NCBI GenBank assembly: GCA_023431205.1
Contig: JAEYXQ010000049.1
Location: forward strand, 1 to 33,764
Source: Pseudomonadota bacterium
Lineage (GTDB): Bacteria > Pseudomonadota > Alphaproteobacteria > Rhizobiales > Devosiaceae
DNA: 33,764 nucleotides
Direction of reading: 5' to 3'
The notes beneath the pieces were generated by a model. It worked only from the letters and a program-made list of their open reading frames with translations. It ran no database searches and was not told where the DNA came from. Positions 32,111-33,764 of the stretch are shown here, piece after piece (position 1 is the first letter of the stretch; each line of letters starts with the position of its first letter). The position numbers and the translations under genes were made by a program.

Positions 32111-32893
32111 TCACTCCTCCGCCTGATCCAGCCCGGCTCCGGCCGCGGGCGGATCGGCGGGCAGCTCCGGCGCCGCCGTATCGAGATATGCGGCGTCGGT
32201 GAGTTGCCCCAGCACCTGCAAATACGCGATCAGGGCGTCCAATTCGGTGACGCTGGTGGTTACGCCATCGAAGGCACTGATCTGGGTAGCTTCGCCGTAA
32301 CGGTCCGCCACCGCATACGCGTTGTCGGAGTCCGGTGTGGCCTGGCCAATCGCATCGCGGCCGGCGTTGGCGATCATGTCCTCTGTGTAGGGGACGCCCA
32401 GTGCCTGCTGCGTCGCGAGGTGCTGTGAAAGGGTGGAGACGTCGAGCAGCGTACGGGCCAGCCAGGGATATGCCGGCATGTTCGACTCAGGGACGACGTC
32501 TCGCGGATTGGTCATATGCGCAGCGTGCCAGACGTCCGAGTACTTGCCACCGATGCGTGCAAGATCGGGACCGGTACGCTTTGAGCCCCACAGCATGGGG
32601 CGGTCATATTGCGACTCCACCGCCAGCGAATACGGGCCATACCGATCCACCTCGTCGGCCAGGGTGCGGATCATCTGGGAGTGGCAGGCATAGCAGCCCT
32701 CACGCACATAGATGTTGCGTCCGGCCAACTCCAGAGGGGTGTAGACCCGCATGTCGGCGACGTCCTCGACGGTTTCATCAATAGTGAAGAGCGGCGCGAT
32801 CTCCACAAGGCCGCCAACGCTCGCGGCGGCAATGATGAGCAGGACAAAGCCGATCGCGTTCCGCTCTACCTTCCGGTGAAAAAACTCGCGCAT
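32111..32893 (-). CDS. ccoO: cbb3-type cytochrome c oxidase subunit II, mono-heme CcoO (FixO)
   Basis: A 260-residue membrane-anchored cytochrome c. The anchor is about residues 12-32 and the heme motif is CYACH (67-71) within GRNIYVREGCYACHSQMIR. A methionine ligand lies in ESNMPAYPWL. It passes electrons from CcoP to the catalytic subunit. The start is 2 bases after the ccoN stop. The C-terminal tail (PELPADPPAAGAGLDQ) is Pro/Ala-rich and unstructured. Confidence 0.97.
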   Translation of the reverse strand: MREFFHRKVERNAIGFVLLIIAAASVGGLVEIAPLFTIDETVEDVADMRVYTPLELAGRNIYVREGCYACHSQMIRTLADEVDRYGPYSLAVESQYDRPMLWGSKRTGPDLARIGGKYSDVWHAAHMTNPRDVVPESNMPAYPWLARTLLDVSTLSQHLATQQALGVPYTEDMIANAGRDAIGQATPDSDNAYAVADRYGEATQISAFDGVTTSVTELDALIAYLQVLGQLTDAAYLDTAAPELPADPPAAGAGLDQAEE

Positions 32894-32895
32894 GA

Positions 32896-33764
32896 CTACT
32901 CCGCAGGCGTGATTGCCGGAGCCAGCTCACCACTGGACCCTTCTTGAACGGGAACACCGCGCCGCGCAGTCATCCAGATATTGTAGGCGCCGACAATGGC
33001 ACCGAGCAGGAAGCAGGCGCCGCCGATCGTCCGGGCGATGTAGTACGGATACATGGTCACCAGAGTGTCCACGAAGGAGTACGCCAAGGTGTCGCTTTCG
33101 GTGTACGTCCGCCACATCAGGCCCTGAATGATGCCCGAGTTCCACATGGCAAAGACGTAGATCAGCGTTCCCGCTAGTGCGAGCCAGAAGTGGACCTCGA
33201 CCAAGCCGTTCGAGTACATGCGCTCGCGCTTCCACAACGATGGCACCAGCGTGTAGAGGGAGCCGAAGGTGATGAGCGCGACCCAGCCCAGGGCGCCCGC
33301 GTGCACGTGGCCCACGGTCCAGTCAGTATAGTGCGACAGCGAATTCACGGCCCGTACAGCCATGAAAGAGCCTTCAAAGGTCGACAGGCCATAGAACACC
33401 GCTGCAACGACCATGAAACGAAGAGTCGCATCGTCGCGAACCTTGTGCCATGCGCCTCGCAGCGTCATCAGCGCGTTTCCGGCCGAAGCCCACGACGGCA
33501 CCAGCAGCATCACGGAGAAAGTCATGCCCAGCGTTTGCACCCAGTGTGGCAGCGCCGTGTAGTGCAAATGGTGCGAACCGGCCCACATGTAGAAGAAGGT
33601 AATGCCCCAGAAACTGAGGATAGACAGCCGGTATGAGAAGATGGGCCGGTTGGCCCGTTTGGGCAGGTAGTAGTACATCATGGCCAGGAAACCGGCGGTC
33701 AGGAAGAAGGCCACGGCATTGTGGCCGTACCACCACTGCACCATGGCGTCCTGGACTCCGGGCC
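32896..33764 (-). CDS. ccoN: cbb3-type cytochrome c oxidase catalytic subunit CcoN (FixN), 5' end outside window
   Basis: The C-terminal 288 or so residues of the catalytic subunit that reduces oxygen to water with high affinity. The frame is open to the window edge. Visible landmarks are WWYGHNAVAFF (His ligand of CuB), the SHHLHY segment with the His pair near the active site, and HVHAGALGW with the heme ligands. Family members have about 480-540 residues, so the first 200-250, the start codon and the promoter lie beyond the window. The last bases are 2 from ccoO. An FNR/FixK box is expected upstream of its start but cannot be seen. Confidence 0.97.
   Translation of the reverse strand, partial: PGVQDAMVQWWYGHNAVAFFLTAGFLAMMYYYLPKRANRPIFSYRLSILSFWGITFFYMWAGSHHLHYTALPHWVQTLGMTFSVMLLVPSWASAGNALMTLRGAWHKVRDDATLRFMVVAAVFYGLSTFEGSFMAVRAVNSLSHYTDWTVGHVHAGALGWVALITFGSLYTLVPSLWKRERMYSNGLVEVHFWLALAGTLIYVFAMWNSGIIQGLMWRTYTESDTLAYSFVDTLVTMYPYYIARTIGGACFLLGAIVGAYNIWMTARRGVPVQEGSSGELAPAITPAE

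Larger units (their letters stand above)
20099..33764. mobile_element. Genomic island at tRNA-Arg carrying low-oxygen respiration genes (right end outside window)
   Basis: Four observations support an island. A recombinase relic abuts the tRNA 3' end. The hairpin repeats seen throughout the first 20 kb are not seen here. Gene content is functionally uniform (cbb3 oxidase, anaerobic ubiquinone genes, DUF2249, DUF1858). Control sites of FNR/FixK type recur. No second copy of the tRNA 3' end, expected at the far junction, is visible before the window ends, so the limits and the element type are unknown. Because the recombinase is truncated the element is probably fixed in place. Confidence 0.55.

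Noticed and set aside
20099..33764. Second tRNA 3'-end copy, CRISPR array, toxin-antitoxin or phage genes in the island
   Set aside because: None were seen. The right junction must lie outside the window if it exists, and no regular spaced repeats are present.

Overview
The window reads as chromosome of a high-GC alphaproteobacterium of the order Hyphomicrobiales, probably Devosia-like. The grounds are the rpmH-rnpA-yidC-engB block, a two-domain DUF2249 / DUF1858 / ccoNOQP gene set, and short hairpin repeats of the type common in that group. The genus is inference. Two parts of different character meet at a tRNA-Arg(ACG) gene at about 20.1 kb.

Core part (1-20.1 kb). First come a 977-residue FAD plus Fe-S D-lactate-dehydrogenase-like enzyme, an RNA (uracil-5)-methyltransferase-like protein and a small secreted protein. 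From 5.2 to 13.5 kb lies a self-contained catabolic locus. It has three minus-strand enzymes (Gfo/Idh/MocA oxidoreductase, DUF993 aldolase-like protein, sugar-phosphate-isomerase-like TIM barrel), a TauE/SafE permease, a plus-strand tripartite tricarboxylate transporter (TctC-TctB-TctA) and a TetR regulator overlapping tctA. Two 16-bp palindromes with the same pattern sit in the two control regions of this locus, so a single TetR regulon is likely. The substrate is unknown; a carboxylate or sugar acid is my inference. The housekeeping block engB, yidC, rnpA, rpmH follows on the minus strand with a clear sigma70 promoter. Then come a flavoprotein of the lipoamide-dehydrogenase fold that has lost its redox-active disulfide, and an orphan sensor histidine kinase. 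The spaces between core genes are filled with three families of hairpin repeats. One family shows paired base changes (TCCT/AGGA versus TGGT/ACCA) that preserve its stem.

Island part (20.1 kb to the end). A serine recombinase lacking its catalytic domain starts inside the tRNA 3' end. No core-type repeats are visible beyond this point. The cargo is a low-oxygen respiration set: a cupin and a CBS-pair protein, two unknown proteins, a DUF454 membrane protein, ubiT-, ubiD- and ubiX-like genes for oxygen-independent ubiquinone synthesis, a tandem DUF2249 protein, a DUF1858 protein, and a cbb3 oxidase cluster (ccoN, O, Q, P, a 68-residue protein, DUF2189, ccoI, ccoS). Fourteen-base TTG-N8-CAA boxes of the FNR/FixK type lie at spacing consistent with activation before at least three of these genes, which unifies the island as a hypoxia regulon.

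Several island genes look damaged. ubiD has a frameshift in a run of seven C, the ubiT-like gene reads best with two compensating frameshifts, and ccoI has Tyr in place of the first Asp of the GDGxND motif. Whether this is decay, sequencing error or something functional is the main open question.
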